Positions 19,524 to 28,657 of a DNA stretch of 64,000 bases are shown in pieces. The stretch is from an uncultured Dysgonomonas sp. (lineage in GTDB: Bacteria; Bacteroidota; Bacteroidia; Bacteroidales; Dysgonomonadaceae), in assembly GCF_900079725.1 (NCBI RefSeq), contig NZ_LT599032.1, positions 2,796,692 through 2,860,691 on the forward strand. The letters run 5' to 3'. The notes below the pieces were generated by a model. That model did no database searches. It saw only the letters and a list, made by a program, of their open reading frames with translations, and had not been told where the DNA came from. Position 1 is the first letter of the stretch; every line of letters starts with the position of its first letter. The position numbers were made by a program, and so were the translations under genes.

Positions 19524-19541
19524 ATAGTACGTATAGACTGT
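19524..19541. promoter_or_regulatory. Putative TetR operator, site 2 (mid-region)
   Basis: ATAGTACGTATAGACTGT is in the same orientation as site 1, differing at one base, 241 bp away. It could allow looping or cooperative binding, or mark a duplicated control segment. Confidence 0.55.
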
Positions 19542-19696
19542 TTTTTATTTATATATATGATTTGTATTTAGTTCAAATAATTGAAATATTCAAAATGTAG
19601 ATGTTCATTATTTCATATTTGAATAATTAGTATATATGTATGTTTTTATAATATATACTATATAACTTATTACCAGAATAATATATATATTAAATA

Positions 19697-19714
19697 AACA
19701 GTATATACAGTATT
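19697..19714. promoter_or_regulatory. Putative TetR operator, site 3 (tetR promoter)
   Basis: AACAGTATATACAGTATT is related to the reverse complement of sites 1 and 2 through a shared ACAGTnnATAC core. It ends at the rightward -7 box at 19714-19721, so it would occupy the space between -33 and -7 of the tetR promoter. Confidence 0.5.
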
Positions 19715-19721
19715 ATATTTG
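19714..19721 (+). promoter_or_regulatory. -7 box of the tetR promoter
   Basis: TATATTTG matches TAnnTTTG and lies 72 bp before the ATG at 19793. Confidence 0.5.
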
Positions 19722-19792
19722 ATTTTTTTAATTTATATATATATATTTGTGAGTCAAAATTCGTATATATTGAATATTAACATTTTAACAAA

Positions 19793-20386
19793 ATGGATAC
19801 TAAAGACTTAGTATTTACTGAAGCATTTAAGCTATTTTCAAAAAAACCATATGATCAGGTTACATACACTGATTTGGAGAAAGCAACAGGTTTAAGTAGA
19901 GGTGCTATTTTGTATCATATAAAAAACAAGAAGAACCTATTTGGGATAGTGGTTAGCGAATTTATTCTAAAAAAAAGTTCCATTCCAGAACTATCTTTCG
20001 AGAATGGAGATAGTCTTAAAAATTTCATAGATCGATTTTTGGAAAATTCCAGATTGGAAAAGAAGTATTTAAAAAAAAGAGGTATAGAGAATATAAATTT
20101 ATCTATGCTAAATCTAAGTTCCCAGGCATTTTATTATTGTCCTGTAATGACAGAAAGATATTCGGAATGGATGAGAAGTCAATTGAGTACTTGGACGAAG
20201 ATTGTCAGAATTGCTATTGATAAAGGGGAGATACGTAATGATATGAGTGCTGATCTAATAGCCTCATTATTTCATAACGTTTATTTTGGGCTTGCTTATT
20301 CGGGTAGTGCACTCCCTAATGGATATGATTTGGAAGTGCTTGAAACAGAGTTCAAGACTATATACAGTTTCATATCTTGTAAATAA
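19793..20386 (+). CDS. TetR-family regulator, divergent from the AfsA operon
   Basis: 197 aa. An N-terminal TetR HTH (residues about 7-52) contains TYTDLEKATGLSRGAILYH and a conserved lysine-rich turn KNKKNLF, followed by an all-helical ligand domain. Gamma-butyrolactone receptors (ArpA, ScbR, BarA) are TetR proteins encoded beside afsA-type genes, so this is the natural candidate receptor. The ligand domain is not visibly closer to ArpA than to other TetR proteins, so this rests on context. Putative operators lie at both promoters, suggesting autorepression and repression of the operon. Confidence 0.85.
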   Translation: MDTKDLVFTEAFKLFSKKPYDQVTYTDLEKATGLSRGAILYHIKNKKNLFGIVVSEFILKKSSIPELSFENGDSLKNFIDRFLENSRLEKKYLKKRGIENINLSMLNLSSQAFYYCPVMTERYSEWMRSQLSTWTKIVRIAIDKGEIRNDMSADLIASLFHNVYFGLAYSGSALPNGYDLEVLETEFKTIYSFISCK

Positions 20387-20966
20387 TAACTATAGAGTAG
20401 ATGTTATAATACGTTTTCTCTTTAATAAATATAGGTAGCTAAATAAGATATAAACTCTTAAAAAAGTCTTAATTGAGAGATCGTTAATTTTCAAATTGAA
20501 ATCTTTCTAAAAAGCAGGTAATAATGGCCATATCTAATTATAAAATAAGCATAGCTTAGTATTTTTATATTTAATCGAATATATAAAATCTCTTATACTG
20601 AAAGAGTAGGAACTTCTCGTTTTTCTTTTCTCCAATATATATATAATCTGTATTCTTATATCCCCCATATTTATTCCATGAATCTTTAATTAATTCATTT
20701 ATTCTATTCTGTAAATAAGTGCATTAATAAACTAAATACTCCCCAGATTAATAGTTAAAAAAATTATTATTCTCTTACATATTTAATACAAAAATACATT
20801 TTAAAGAAATTCTACCCCATTCCTCTCGTCTATTTTTTTATAATTGATAATTTACATTACTTTATGCATCAACCGTTTATATGTATCTATCAAAAATATC
20901 CCACCTAACTGTGGAATATAAGATCTTTTAATCTCAGATCTTTGCATCAAATCAATAGTTAGTAGC
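20387..20966. other. AT-rich gap before the Xis-like genes
   Basis: About 580 bp with no supported gene. It may contain the left end of the ICE, or simply separate the AfsA locus from the excision genes. The only structured part is the AAGATCT inverted repeat near its right end. Confidence 0.6.
20920..20942. promoter_or_regulatory. Inverted/direct AGATCT repeat upstream of the Xis-like operon
   Basis: AAGATCT and AGATCTT are separated by 9 bp. Read the other way, AGATCTTT occurs twice, 15 bp apart. In CTnDOT, RteC binds inverted half-sites upstream of xis2c, so this could be an activator site for excision genes. It lies 24 bp before the first ATG. Confidence 0.4.
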
Positions 20967-21281
20967 ATGAAAGTAATAGTTATAGAATCGGAAGCCTATA
21001 AAAGACTAGTACGAAAAATCGACCGGATTCATTCTTTTATACAAAAACAAGAGAAAGAAAATACTATCATACAACAATCCGATCCATCAGAGGTGTGGCT
21101 AAGTGATCAAGATGCTGCTACCATATTGCGGGTAAGTAAACGCACCATGCAGCGGTTACGCAGTAACGGAGAAATAACTTATTCAATCAGGGGAGGAAAA
21201 GTGTGGTATATGTTGGCAGAGGTCAAACGTCTATTACCGGGACTTGTGGTAAACAAGGATAAGAAAGGAGGTAACCCATGA
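20967..21281 (+). CDS. Xis2c/Xis2d-like helix-turn-helix protein
   Basis: 104 aa. A coiled N-terminus is followed by a winged HTH of the excisionase/MerR-like type: WLSDQDAATILRVSKRTMQR, then RSNGEITYSIRGGKVWY. In CTnDOT-type elements two such proteins open the excision operon and act as recombination directionality factors. Its stop overlaps the next start by 4 bp. The role here is inferred from fold and position at the edge of the ICE. Confidence 0.75.
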   Translation: MKVIVIESEAYKRLVRKIDRIHSFIQKQEKENTIIQQSDPSEVWLSDQDAATILRVSKRTMQRLRSNGEITYSIRGGKVWYMLAEVKRLLPGLVVNKDKKGGNP

Positions 21282-21604
21282 GCAATGACGAAGGATTAAA
21301 AGATTTCATACAAAAGTGGTTCGAGCAATTCATGGGACGTTTTGACCGATTGGATAAATTTATGGATATCATGAGCGGACGCCATAACGTACTAAATGGT
21401 GAACGTCTTTTAGATAATCAAGACTTGTGCCAAATGCTGAACGTAAGCAAACGGACATTACAACGTTACCGTTCGGCAGGCGAACTGACCTACATAACTA
21501 TCCATCACAAGATATTTTACACAGAAAAAAACGTAGAGAAATTTATCCGCGATCATTTTAGAGATAACGATAACATAGCTGGAGTTATGGAAGAAAAAGA
21601 ATAA
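21278..21604 (+). CDS. Second Xis2c/Xis2d-like helix-turn-helix protein
   Basis: 108 aa with the same architecture as the preceding protein: LLDNQDLCQMLNVSKRTLQR then YRSAGELTYITIHHKIFY. ATG overlaps the upstream stop (ATGA-type coupling). It ends just before a strong stem-loop shared with the convergent methylase-helicase gene. Confidence 0.75.
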   Translation: MSNDEGLKDFIQKWFEQFMGRFDRLDKFMDIMSGRHNVLNGERLLDNQDLCQMLNVSKRTLQRYRSAGELTYITIHHKIFYTEKNVEKFIRDHFRDNDNIAGVMEEKE

Positions 21605-21609
21605 AATAC

Positions 21610-21632
21610 GACCGCAGAACTCTTCTGCGGTC
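21610..21632. terminator. Bidirectional stem-loop terminator
   Basis: GACCGCAGAA-CTC-TTCTGCGGTC, a 10-bp perfect stem between the convergent Xis-like (+) and methylase-helicase (-) genes. Confidence 0.75.
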
Positions 21633-21640
21633 ATCTTCAT

Positions 21641-24600
21641 TTAGAGCTTCAGACCTCTTTTTTCTTCTTTTGGAGGACTACTACCCACCGATGCAATAAC
21701 AAATCTATCTCCCATAACCTCTTTCACTCCTTGCAAAGTATTGGGCATAGGAGTATCTTGAACCACTGCCGATTTTGGGCTATTCTGAGATTGAGCCTGA
21801 TTCTTTTCTGAAGTGTTTTCTTGTCCTTCGCTTTGCTCAATAGGCTTTAATGATAACTCTATCTTACGTTCCAAAGCTGTGAGTTCCGTTTTTAAGTCCT
21901 TCAAATCATTCTCTTTCGACCATATGCTTTCCACTACCTGCCTGAGAACAGGTACGTCCAGCATCCGTTTATCGGTGTCTGTCTGGTACTTCTCCAAAAG
22001 TTTGGGCATACTGTCGAGTGCATTCAGAAAATTTAGCGAAGCAGTTTTAGGATCTGCCGCCAAACTCCCGTAATTATAGTTGTAGAGTATCTGTCCCTCT
22101 CCACGCACAAAAAAACGGTTTTGTACCAAATCATAGCCGTCTTTATTGGTAGTCTCTGATTTTACCAATAAATCAAATCCATATAACGAACCGATTTTCT
22201 CGTGAGCTCCATGTGTACGTGCTTTGTCCGATATTTCGTTCAACTTCTTTCCGATAGCAATCGGATCAGTAGCTTGAAAACCATCCAATTTTACAGGATT
22301 GAGCCGTGTCCCATCAGGAGCAATCTGTACCTTGCTATTGAAGGCTTCCACATCTTTGGAAATGCGATCAACATATCCTTTATTGGATTCTACGGTCTGC
22401 ATGATATTTTCTAATTTGTATCGGCTCGATGATTTTCCACGAACAAAAGCCTGCCTTTCACTTTCTAAAGCAGCTATCCTCTTTTCTATCCTTGCTTTTT
22501 CCAGCAATTCAGTATTCCCTGACAGGATAGCCACATATTCAGAAAAGTTCATACCGCTTTTCTCATCCAGACTGCCCTCGTCAATGGTTCGAGTACCCAA
22601 ATTATTGTTTTTAAGCTGTTTGATAAATAGCTGTTTGTTGTGTAGCAAACCAAATTTATATGCATCGAGTGATTTTTCCACGGCATAAATCTTCACATCT
22701 ACCTTATTATCAGCATACAGTTTCGCAATCTCATTGCCTTTGCGTATTGCCCGTCCGTCGCGCTGTTCCAGATCAGACGGACGCCACGGTGCGTCCAAAT
22801 GATGGATGGCTACTGCCCGTTTCTGAGCGTTCACGCCTGTCCCCAACATCTCGGTAGAGCCGAACATCACACGGATTTTTCCTTCGTTCATATCCTTGAT
22901 CATGGCTTTACGTGCTTTCTCGCTACCGGCTTCCTGAATAAATCTCACTTCGGATGCAGGGATGCCGTAATCCTCCACCAATTTGCGTTTTATCTCTGTA
23001 TAAGGGCTCCACTGTCCGGGCTTGTATGTACCCAAGTCCGAGAAAACGAACTGAGTACCCTTTTGAGCATCATATTTTTTGTAATAGTCAGCTATGGATG
23101 CCGCACAATGACTGGCTTTGTTGTCCACATGGTCGCCATATGTATCGGGGTCGATCATCCGCATATCAAGCGACATCTTACGGGCATAATCGGTCGCTAT
23201 CAGCATTTTTGCTTTTTCTTCCCGTTCCGAAAGTGGTTCTCGTCCCAAAAGAGTGGCATCGCCTGTTTTGGCGAACTCCATCAGTTTACCGATAAATTCC
23301 TGCTGGTCAGGTGTGGGTGGTATATTGTGTAGAATCTCATTTTTATCGGGACGGTCTATACCGATATCCTGTGCGGTACGGTAATCGGTAATTTCGGAAT
23401 AAAAAGAAGCCAGTTCCGGCACTTTGATAAAATAGCGGAAACGTTCTTTCTGCACAATCTGATTAGTTACCGAGAACTCGTAGTCTTTTGTTTTCTTGGC
23501 AAAGATAGCTGCCCAAGCGTCGAAAGTATTAATACCCTGCCTTTCCAGTTCTTTGGGACGCAGGTATTTGAATAACAGATATAGTTCTGTTAGTGAGTTG
23601 GATATTGTTGTTCCCGACGAATAAGTAGCTCCTAAGTCCTTACCTGTGCGTTCTTGTATGGTACGCAAAGCAAAAAGCATATTGAGTGCCCGTTGACTAC
23701 CTTCGGTATTTCCTAAGCCTGCTACACGGTCGTGTCGGGTGGTAAAAGTCAGGTTCTTAAATTTGTGAGATTCGTCTACGAACAAGTGGTCTATACCGAT
23801 CATCCGAAAATCAGACATATTGTCCTTACGGTTTTCGATCTGGTGAGCTATTCCTTCCAATTTAGTTTCGAGATTGGCTTTACGTTTCTCACAACCTTTC
23901 AGCATCCCTCTCGAAACCTCTTTGCCCTGCGAACGCAGCACATCGAGGTTTTCTTCTACACTATCAAGTTCAGCCTGTAAGATGCTTCGTTGTATCTCCG
24001 GAGATTGGGGTATCATCCCGAATTGCTCGTGTGTTAAAATCACCGCATCCCAATTGTTGTTTTTCATTTCGTTGAAAATACGATTGCGGTTCTGTGGTGT
24101 AAAATCCTCCTTACCCGGATAGAGTACCTTTGCATCAGGGTATGCCGTACAGAAGGTCTGTGCTATTTCGTGAACATTGGCTTTCAGACCTGTGATAAGG
24201 GGCTTATTCACCAATCCGAGCCGCTTCATTTCCATTGCACCACAACACATAATCAGCGTTTTACCGCCGCCCACCTCATGATCGATGATCCCGCCACCGT
24301 TCAATTTAAGCATCCAGATGGCATCTTTCTGGCTCTTGTATAAGTCGAGAATACCCAAACCTTTCAGGTCGAGTCCGGGAAAAGTTTGGTGTGATCCATC
24401 GTATTCGGGTCGTACAAAACAGTTGAACGTGCGGTTATAGAGGTCTGCAAGCCTGTCTTTAAATTCGGAAGTTTGTTCTCTGAGCCAGTCCGAAAAGCCG
24501 TTACGCATCTCATCTATCTTGGTATTGGCAAGCTGAATAGCTTCTCCATCACGAACCTTTGTTTCTTTGCCGTCTACCCGAATTGTTTTTGTAATATCGG

Positions 24601-27283
24601 GAGTGGTGTCGTGCAAGGCATGACGCATCAGGGCAATGCCATCGAAGGTACGGCTCTCCCCTTTAACAGCATATTGGTCTTTGATTTTGGCGTTTTTAGT
24701 ATCAGAATTTATGCTGAACTCATCTCTGCTGGGAGCATAATGTATATTTACATCCGTTTCAAAAAGGTAGGATGCAAAAGCAGCATAGATACCCGAAGGT
24801 ATCCACCGTTCACCGAAATTGAAATCCAGATCGTCGAAAGCTATCGGTTTGGGTATAGCGTCTTGTAGAGCGGTCAAAGATTCTCTGGCAGCTTCATGGT
24901 CAGGATTGCGGTCGATAAAGTTTTGGACTTCGTCAACTTTTGAAATAACGTTACCCGATACAAACTTGTCTGCAACCTCATAACCCCCGACAAGCGGATT
25001 GAAATAGATCTTCCCTTTCAGCTCATCAAGTATGCCCTCTTGCGTATTATTTGTCAGAGAGACCATGTGATCTAAATTTACCGTTCCGTATTTATTGAGA
25101 CTGGAGACAAGAGCTTCGTATGCGTTATCCACTTTAGAAATCTCATCGGAGTTAAAAGCTACGGGACGTTCAAAAATATCAGCTTTGATCGCTTTACCTT
25201 CCCGGTAGCGTTCTAAGGAGAGTATTTCCCGCCCTGCGGCATCCATCTTGATAAGGTCGAGATTCTTTGCATCGTTCAGATTACCGAATTTTTGTGTAAA
25301 ATCATCGTATAGGCGATTAAGCATCTGCCGTAATGCCGGATTTTCTTTAAGTGTATCGGCTTCGTTGTTATACAAATGATTATAGGTATCACGTATTTCG
25401 ATATAGAGCGATGCCTGTTTTTGCTGGCTCGGTGACAGTTCCAAAGGATGGAACATGGGTTGGTGTCCGTCAATATCCCGCAAATAGCCTATACGATTAT
25501 CTGTATCGGTTACCAATGAGCCATTTTTATAGTGTTTTGGCAATCCGTTTTCGGGTATAGGCATCGGAATAGGCTTCAACCGTTCAGCTCGTTCTTTTTC
25601 CAACCGCTCAGTGCGTTGTTCGGGTGTTTCGGTCGGCTTAGTTGTTGACGGACTTTTAGCTTGTACTCCCTTTTGTTGTGGCATAGGCATACGACGACGG
25701 GAACGTTTGGGCTGTTTAATCTGTGAACGTTCTTCGGCAGAAAAGCCAAACAGGTCGTATAAGGTAACAATCGGCTGTTGCTGGATATCAGGAGGCGATA
25801 CTTTCTGTTGTTCTATAACTTCTCCTGTGTCTGTATTTACAAACAAGCCACTGGCTTCATCCTTGATGATTGTATCTTTTTTTGTTTCAGGTACAACTTT
25901 CGTCTCTTCTTTTGGAGAGTTAATACGTGGCTCCACAACTGCTTTTTTGTCCTGCTCGGACAGTTCAGCCCATACCTTTCGGTTTCTGGCTTCTCCAAAA
26001 GGATAGAAATGGACTAAATCTTCGAGGGTAGGTTCATAAGCTGATTTGGGGCTTAGCTCCACCATATCCGAAACGGAGATTTTTTCTATCGGAGTTACAA
26101 TAGTTTGTTGTTCTTGATTTTGGGGAGCATGAGATAAGTAGTGCTCCAGATCGAGGTATTTGGAAAAATCTTCATTCAGCATCCGGTATAGTGTTGCTGC
26201 AATGGCTTCTGTTCCGCCGGAGTGGGTAAATTCCATTGCAGGTTTGCCGTAAGGATCTGTACCTACTTTTACATCCGTTTGTACCACCCTGTCGAAGTCT
26301 TTGAAGAGATTATTTACGAATATACCGTTGGATAGTTTGCGGGATTCAATAAAATCTTGCTGCCTTTGGGTTGGCAAGATCGTTGAATTCTTGCGTTGCA
26401 GGATAATCAAATCACTGCCGACCTCTGTTCCTGCTTCTTCTGTAAATAAGTTATTGGGTAAACGGATAGCCGATACGACATTGCAACTATTCATCAGGTG
26501 TTCACGGATTGGCTTGTTCTGTTCCGAGTTGAGAACGCCCTGCGAAGTGATAAAGGCTATTAATCCACCCTCGCGTGCAGCCATCACACTTTTGGTAAAA
26601 AAATAATTGTGGATTGCCTTCGTTGATTGACTGACTGCGGGTATCTCATGCTTGGAAAGTAAGGGATCAAATACAGCGACATCCCCGAAAGGAATATTGG
26701 ATGCTATCACATCATAATGCTGTGCATATCGTCCTTCCATTTTTTCGTAACCCTCGATCCGTATTTTATCTTGCGGATGCAGGTGTGAGAGAATCTTACC
26801 TGTCAGCAGGTCTTTTTCAAAGGCTGTAACCTCAGCATCCGGCACGGTTTCTTTGAACGAGGATATAAATGCTCCTGCTCCGGCACTAGGTTCGAGAAAT
26901 CGCACAGGTTTGATACCGTTGTTATTCAAAGCCAGTGTCAAAGCATCGACAACAGGCTTTGGCGTATAAAAAGCAGTCAGCACTGAATTTTTCAGCGAAC
27001 TGATATAGCGTTTGTACTCGGCATCGTCTTTTGCTCCATCCCGTAACACTTGATGTAATTCGGTTACGAGTGAAAACAGATCATGTTCAGAGGCTTTCCA
27101 ATGGGCCATATCTTCCGGTTTGGCGGCGGGATTCAACACGGCTTTTATCCCACCAAAACCAGAATAGGCTGCCAGCTTTTCTTTTTCAGCATTGGTAGCC
27201 TGTCTTTTTTCTCTATCGAGAGCGAATGCAATGCGGATCGCTTCGATATTGTCCCGAAGGTGGGCTTTCTTGTTATAAGCCAT
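21641..27283 (-). CDS. Giant N6-adenine methylase / SNF2-type helicase fusion protein of Bacteroidetes ICEs
   Basis: 1,880 aa. The N-terminal methylase part has motif [12 protein letters not shown] (about residues 131-141) and a variant of the NPPY motif, NIPFG (about residue 197). The middle holds a superfamily 2 helicase, with HEVGGGKT (about residue 1000), DESHKFKN (about residue 1172) and motif [16 protein letters not shown] (about residue 1505). It resembles the DarB-type methylase-helicases of phage P1 and similar ICE proteins thought to protect incoming DNA from restriction. It overlaps the DUF1896 gene by 11 bp. The central region is low in recognisable motifs. Confidence 0.85.
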   Translation of the reverse strand: MAYNKKAHLRDNIEAIRIAFALDREKRQATNAEKEKLAAYSGFGGIKAVLNPAAKPEDMAHWKASEHDLFSLVTELHQVLRDGAKDDAEYKRYISSLKNSVLTAFYTPKPVVDALTLALNNNGIKPVRFLEPSAGAGAFISSFKETVPDAEVTAFEKDLLTGKILSHLHPQDKIRIEGYEKMEGRYAQHYDVIASNIPFGDVAVFDPLLSKHEIPAVSQSTKAIHNYFFTKSVMAAREGGLIAFITSQGVLNSEQNKPIREHLMNSCNVVSAIRLPNNLFTEEAGTEVGSDLIILQRKNSTILPTQRQQDFIESRKLSNGIFVNNLFKDFDRVVQTDVKVGTDPYGKPAMEFTHSGGTEAIAATLYRMLNEDFSKYLDLEHYLSHAPQNQEQQTIVTPIEKISVSDMVELSPKSAYEPTLEDLVHFYPFGEARNRKVWAELSEQDKKAVVEPRINSPKEETKVVPETKKDTIIKDEASGLFVNTDTGEVIEQQKVSPPDIQQQPIVTLYDLFGFSAEERSQIKQPKRSRRRMPMPQQKGVQAKSPSTTKPTETPEQRTERLEKERAERLKPIPMPIPENGLPKHYKNGSLVTDTDNRIGYLRDIDGHQPMFHPLELSPSQQKQASLYIEIRDTYNHLYNNEADTLKENPALRQMLNRLYDDFTQKFGNLNDAKNLDLIKMDAAGREILSLERYREGKAIKADIFERPVAFNSDEISKVDNAYEALVSSLNKYGTVNLDHMVSLTNNTQEGILDELKGKIYFNPLVGGYEVADKFVSGNVISKVDEVQNFIDRNPDHEAARESLTALQDAIPKPIAFDDLDFNFGERWIPSGIYAAFASYLFETDVNIHYAPSRDEFSINSDTKNAKIKDQYAVKGESRTFDGIALMRHALHDTTPDITKTIRVDGKETKVRDGEAIQLANTKIDEMRNGFSDWLREQTSEFKDRLADLYNRTFNCFVRPEYDGSHQTFPGLDLKGLGILDLYKSQKDAIWMLKLNGGGIIDHEVGGGKTLIMCCGAMEMKRLGLVNKPLITGLKANVHEIAQTFCTAYPDAKVLYPGKEDFTPQNRNRIFNEMKNNNWDAVILTHEQFGMIPQSPEIQRSILQAELDSVEENLDVLRSQGKEVSRGMLKGCEKRKANLETKLEGIAHQIENRKDNMSDFRMIGIDHLFVDESHKFKNLTFTTRHDRVAGLGNTEGSQRALNMLFALRTIQERTGKDLGATYSSGTTISNSLTELYLLFKYLRPKELERQGINTFDAWAAIFAKKTKDYEFSVTNQIVQKERFRYFIKVPELASFYSEITDYRTAQDIGIDRPDKNEILHNIPPTPDQQEFIGKLMEFAKTGDATLLGREPLSEREEKAKMLIATDYARKMSLDMRMIDPDTYGDHVDNKASHCAASIADYYKKYDAQKGTQFVFSDLGTYKPGQWSPYTEIKRKLVEDYGIPASEVRFIQEAGSEKARKAMIKDMNEGKIRVMFGSTEMLGTGVNAQKRAVAIHHLDAPWRPSDLEQRDGRAIRKGNEIAKLYADNKVDVKIYAVEKSLDAYKFGLLHNKQLFIKQLKNNNLGTRTIDEGSLDEKSGMNFSEYVAILSGNTELLEKARIEKRIAALESERQAFVRGKSSSRYKLENIMQTVESNKGYVDRISKDVEAFNSKVQIAPDGTRLNPVKLDGFQATDPIAIGKKLNEISDKARTHGAHEKIGSLYGFDLLVKSETTNKDGYDLVQNRFFVRGEGQILYNYNYGSLAADPKTASLNFLNALDSMPKLLEKYQTDTDKRMLDVPVLRQVVESIWSKENDLKDLKTELTALERKIELSLKPIEQSEGQENTSEKNQAQSQNSPKSAVVQDTPMPNTLQGVKEVMGDRFVIASVGSSPPKEEKRGLKL

Positions 27284-27716
27284 TTTCGAGCAGGATTTGT
27301 ATTTCGCCTGTCAGTTCCGTGTAAAACTGATTGTACTGTGGTGTATCGGCAAAATCATCAGAGAAGGTGTATTTTTGAATCGTATCGGTAAGTCGAGACA
27401 ATAACTCTATGGCTATGCCTTCGGCCCCAGTCGGATTTACTTCTTTGAAAAATTCTTCCCAAAGGATAGTTACAAGAGTTCGGTAGGTAGAGAAATGCAA
27501 GCCTTCATATAAGACTTGCGAAGAGATGACTTCCGCTTCGTCGTGGGTATGACCTGATTTTATGGCTTGGCTATACGCCTCTGCTGCGGCATCACCGCGG
27601 GCAGCAATAAAGTCATAGTCGGTTGCTTTATCAGGATGGGTATCTTGTAAGTAGGATAATAGGGATAGCCGGAAATAGGATAATTCTACGGCTGATGTAT
27701 TTGATTTTGTTGCCAT
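27273..27716 (-). CDS. DUF1896 family protein
   Basis: 147 aa, soluble and acidic, with the family features [19 protein letters not shown] at the N-terminus and an internal [10 protein letters not shown]. It is usually found in Bacteroidetes ICEs between a topoisomerase and the methylase-helicase, as here. Function is unknown. It is preceded by a stem-loop plus CACTAAAAAATCAA leader element. Confidence 0.85.
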   Translation of the reverse strand: MATKSNTSAVELSYFRLSLLSYLQDTHPDKATDYDFIAARGDAAAEAYSQAIKSGHTHDEAEVISSQVLYEGLHFSTYRTLVTILWEEFFKEVNPTGAEGIAIELLSRLTDTIQKYTFSDDFADTPQYNQFYTELTGEIQILLENGL

Positions 27717-27718
27717 AT

Positions 27719-27749
27719 CATTGATTTTTTAGTGAGGGTCGAAGCCCCT
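27719..27749 (-). promoter_or_regulatory. ICE leader element (stem-loop + CACTAAAAAATCAA), DUF1896 copy
   Basis: On the minus strand, AGGGGCTTCGACCCT can fold as a small hairpin, then CACTAAAAAATCAATG leads directly into the ATG of the DUF1896 gene. Other copies precede topB, mobA, traE and traN. Confidence 0.6.
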
Positions 27750-27799
27750 TCTGTTATTGCTTTTGTAAGAATGAAACTTACAATCGGAAAAGAAAAAAA

Positions 27800-27849
27800 G
27801 CATCCGGAGCTTAGCCCCGGATGCCACCACTAAAAAATCAATGTTAAAC
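27800..27849 (+). promoter_or_regulatory. ICE leader element, orphan copy facing right
   Basis: GCATCCGG...CCGGATGC hairpin (27800-27824), then CACTAAAAAATCAATGTTAA (27828-27847) continuing AC. No ICE core gene follows. The next gene, 155 bp on, is the GNAT cargo gene. Confidence 0.55.
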
Positions 27850-28004
27850 GACTATTCCGAATCGTAAAACAAAGACCTTTCAGTGGCAAATATAGTGAAA
27901 TTATTATTTCAATGGTCGCTCCTTACTTGGTGTCGTTGCGTATCCGATCACTTATATTTAAATTTGTATGATTCATTGAATCGTAATATCAAACAGCAAT
28001 TGTC

Positions 28005-28655
28005 ATGTCATTACCTGATGTCCGAATAGATAACTTGAAAGAATCTGAATATGAAGAAGCAGCTACTATTTTAGTAGATGCTTTTGAATCGAATCTCGCT
28101 TATGCTTCAATCTTCGTTAATAAGTATAGATTGCGAGACGGATTGTTTTGGTTATTCAAGACCAATCTATTTCTAATAAACAGAAGACAGTCTGTGACAA
28201 AAGTCGTTAGAATGAAAAACTCAATGGAAATAATAGGAGTATTCAGCTTATTACCTCCCAATGGAATAAAATCGGAACTTCGCGATTATTTCAAGATCGG
28301 AATACCTCGATTTATTATCAGTTTTGGATTCTCGGCTTTACGCACAATGCTTAAGATGGATGCTCTTAACAAACAGCTTCTAACCAATGCCATCGGAGCC
28401 AATGAATATTATTATTTATCAATGGTTGCCATAAAAGCAAACTATCAGGGCTCAGGGATTGGTTCTTATATGATCGACAATTGCTTGCAAAAATTGAGAT
28501 CTATAAATCGAATATGCCATATTGTTGGTTTAACAACCCAACTTTCGGAAAACGTCATTTTTTATACCCGATTAGGATTCCAAAAATTGGATGAGGGTGA
28601 AATTCAACTGAAGAAGGGCTGTTATTACAATTATAATATGAAATTGGATCTATAG
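28005..28655 (+). CDS. GNAT-family N-acetyltransferase (cargo)
   Basis: 216 aa. The acetyl-CoA loop YQGSGIGSYM (about residues 149-158) and the following VGLTTQLSENVIFYTRLGF are typical of GNAT enzymes. The acceptor is unknown. It is the only rightward gene among leftward ICE core genes, sitting between DUF1896 and topB. Its stop lies 2 bp from the topB stop, so it looks like an acquired cargo gene. Confidence 0.82.
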   Translation: MSLPDVRIDNLKESEYEEAATILVDAFESNLAYASIFVNKYRLRDGLFWLFKTNLFLINRRQSVTKVVRMKNSMEIIGVFSLLPPNGIKSELRDYFKIGIPRFIISFGFSALRTMLKMDALNKQLLTNAIGANEYYYLSMVAIKANYQGSGIGSYMIDNCLQKLRSINRICHIVGLTTQLSENVIFYTRLGFQKLDEGEIQLKKGCYYNYNMKLDL

Positions 28656-28657
28656 TT

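Larger units (their letters stand above)
19262..19792. other. AT-rich divergent control region between the AfsA operon and tetR
   Basis: 531 bp without coding sequence and strikingly AT-rich. It contains three related ~17-bp motifs and one TAnnTTTG box in each direction, listed separately. Confidence 0.8.

Noticed and set aside
20592-20620. Resemblance to one arm of a yeast FRT site (GAAGTTCCTACTC on the minus strand).
   Set aside because: Only one arm matches, the spacer length is wrong and the second arm is missing. No flippase-like gene is near.
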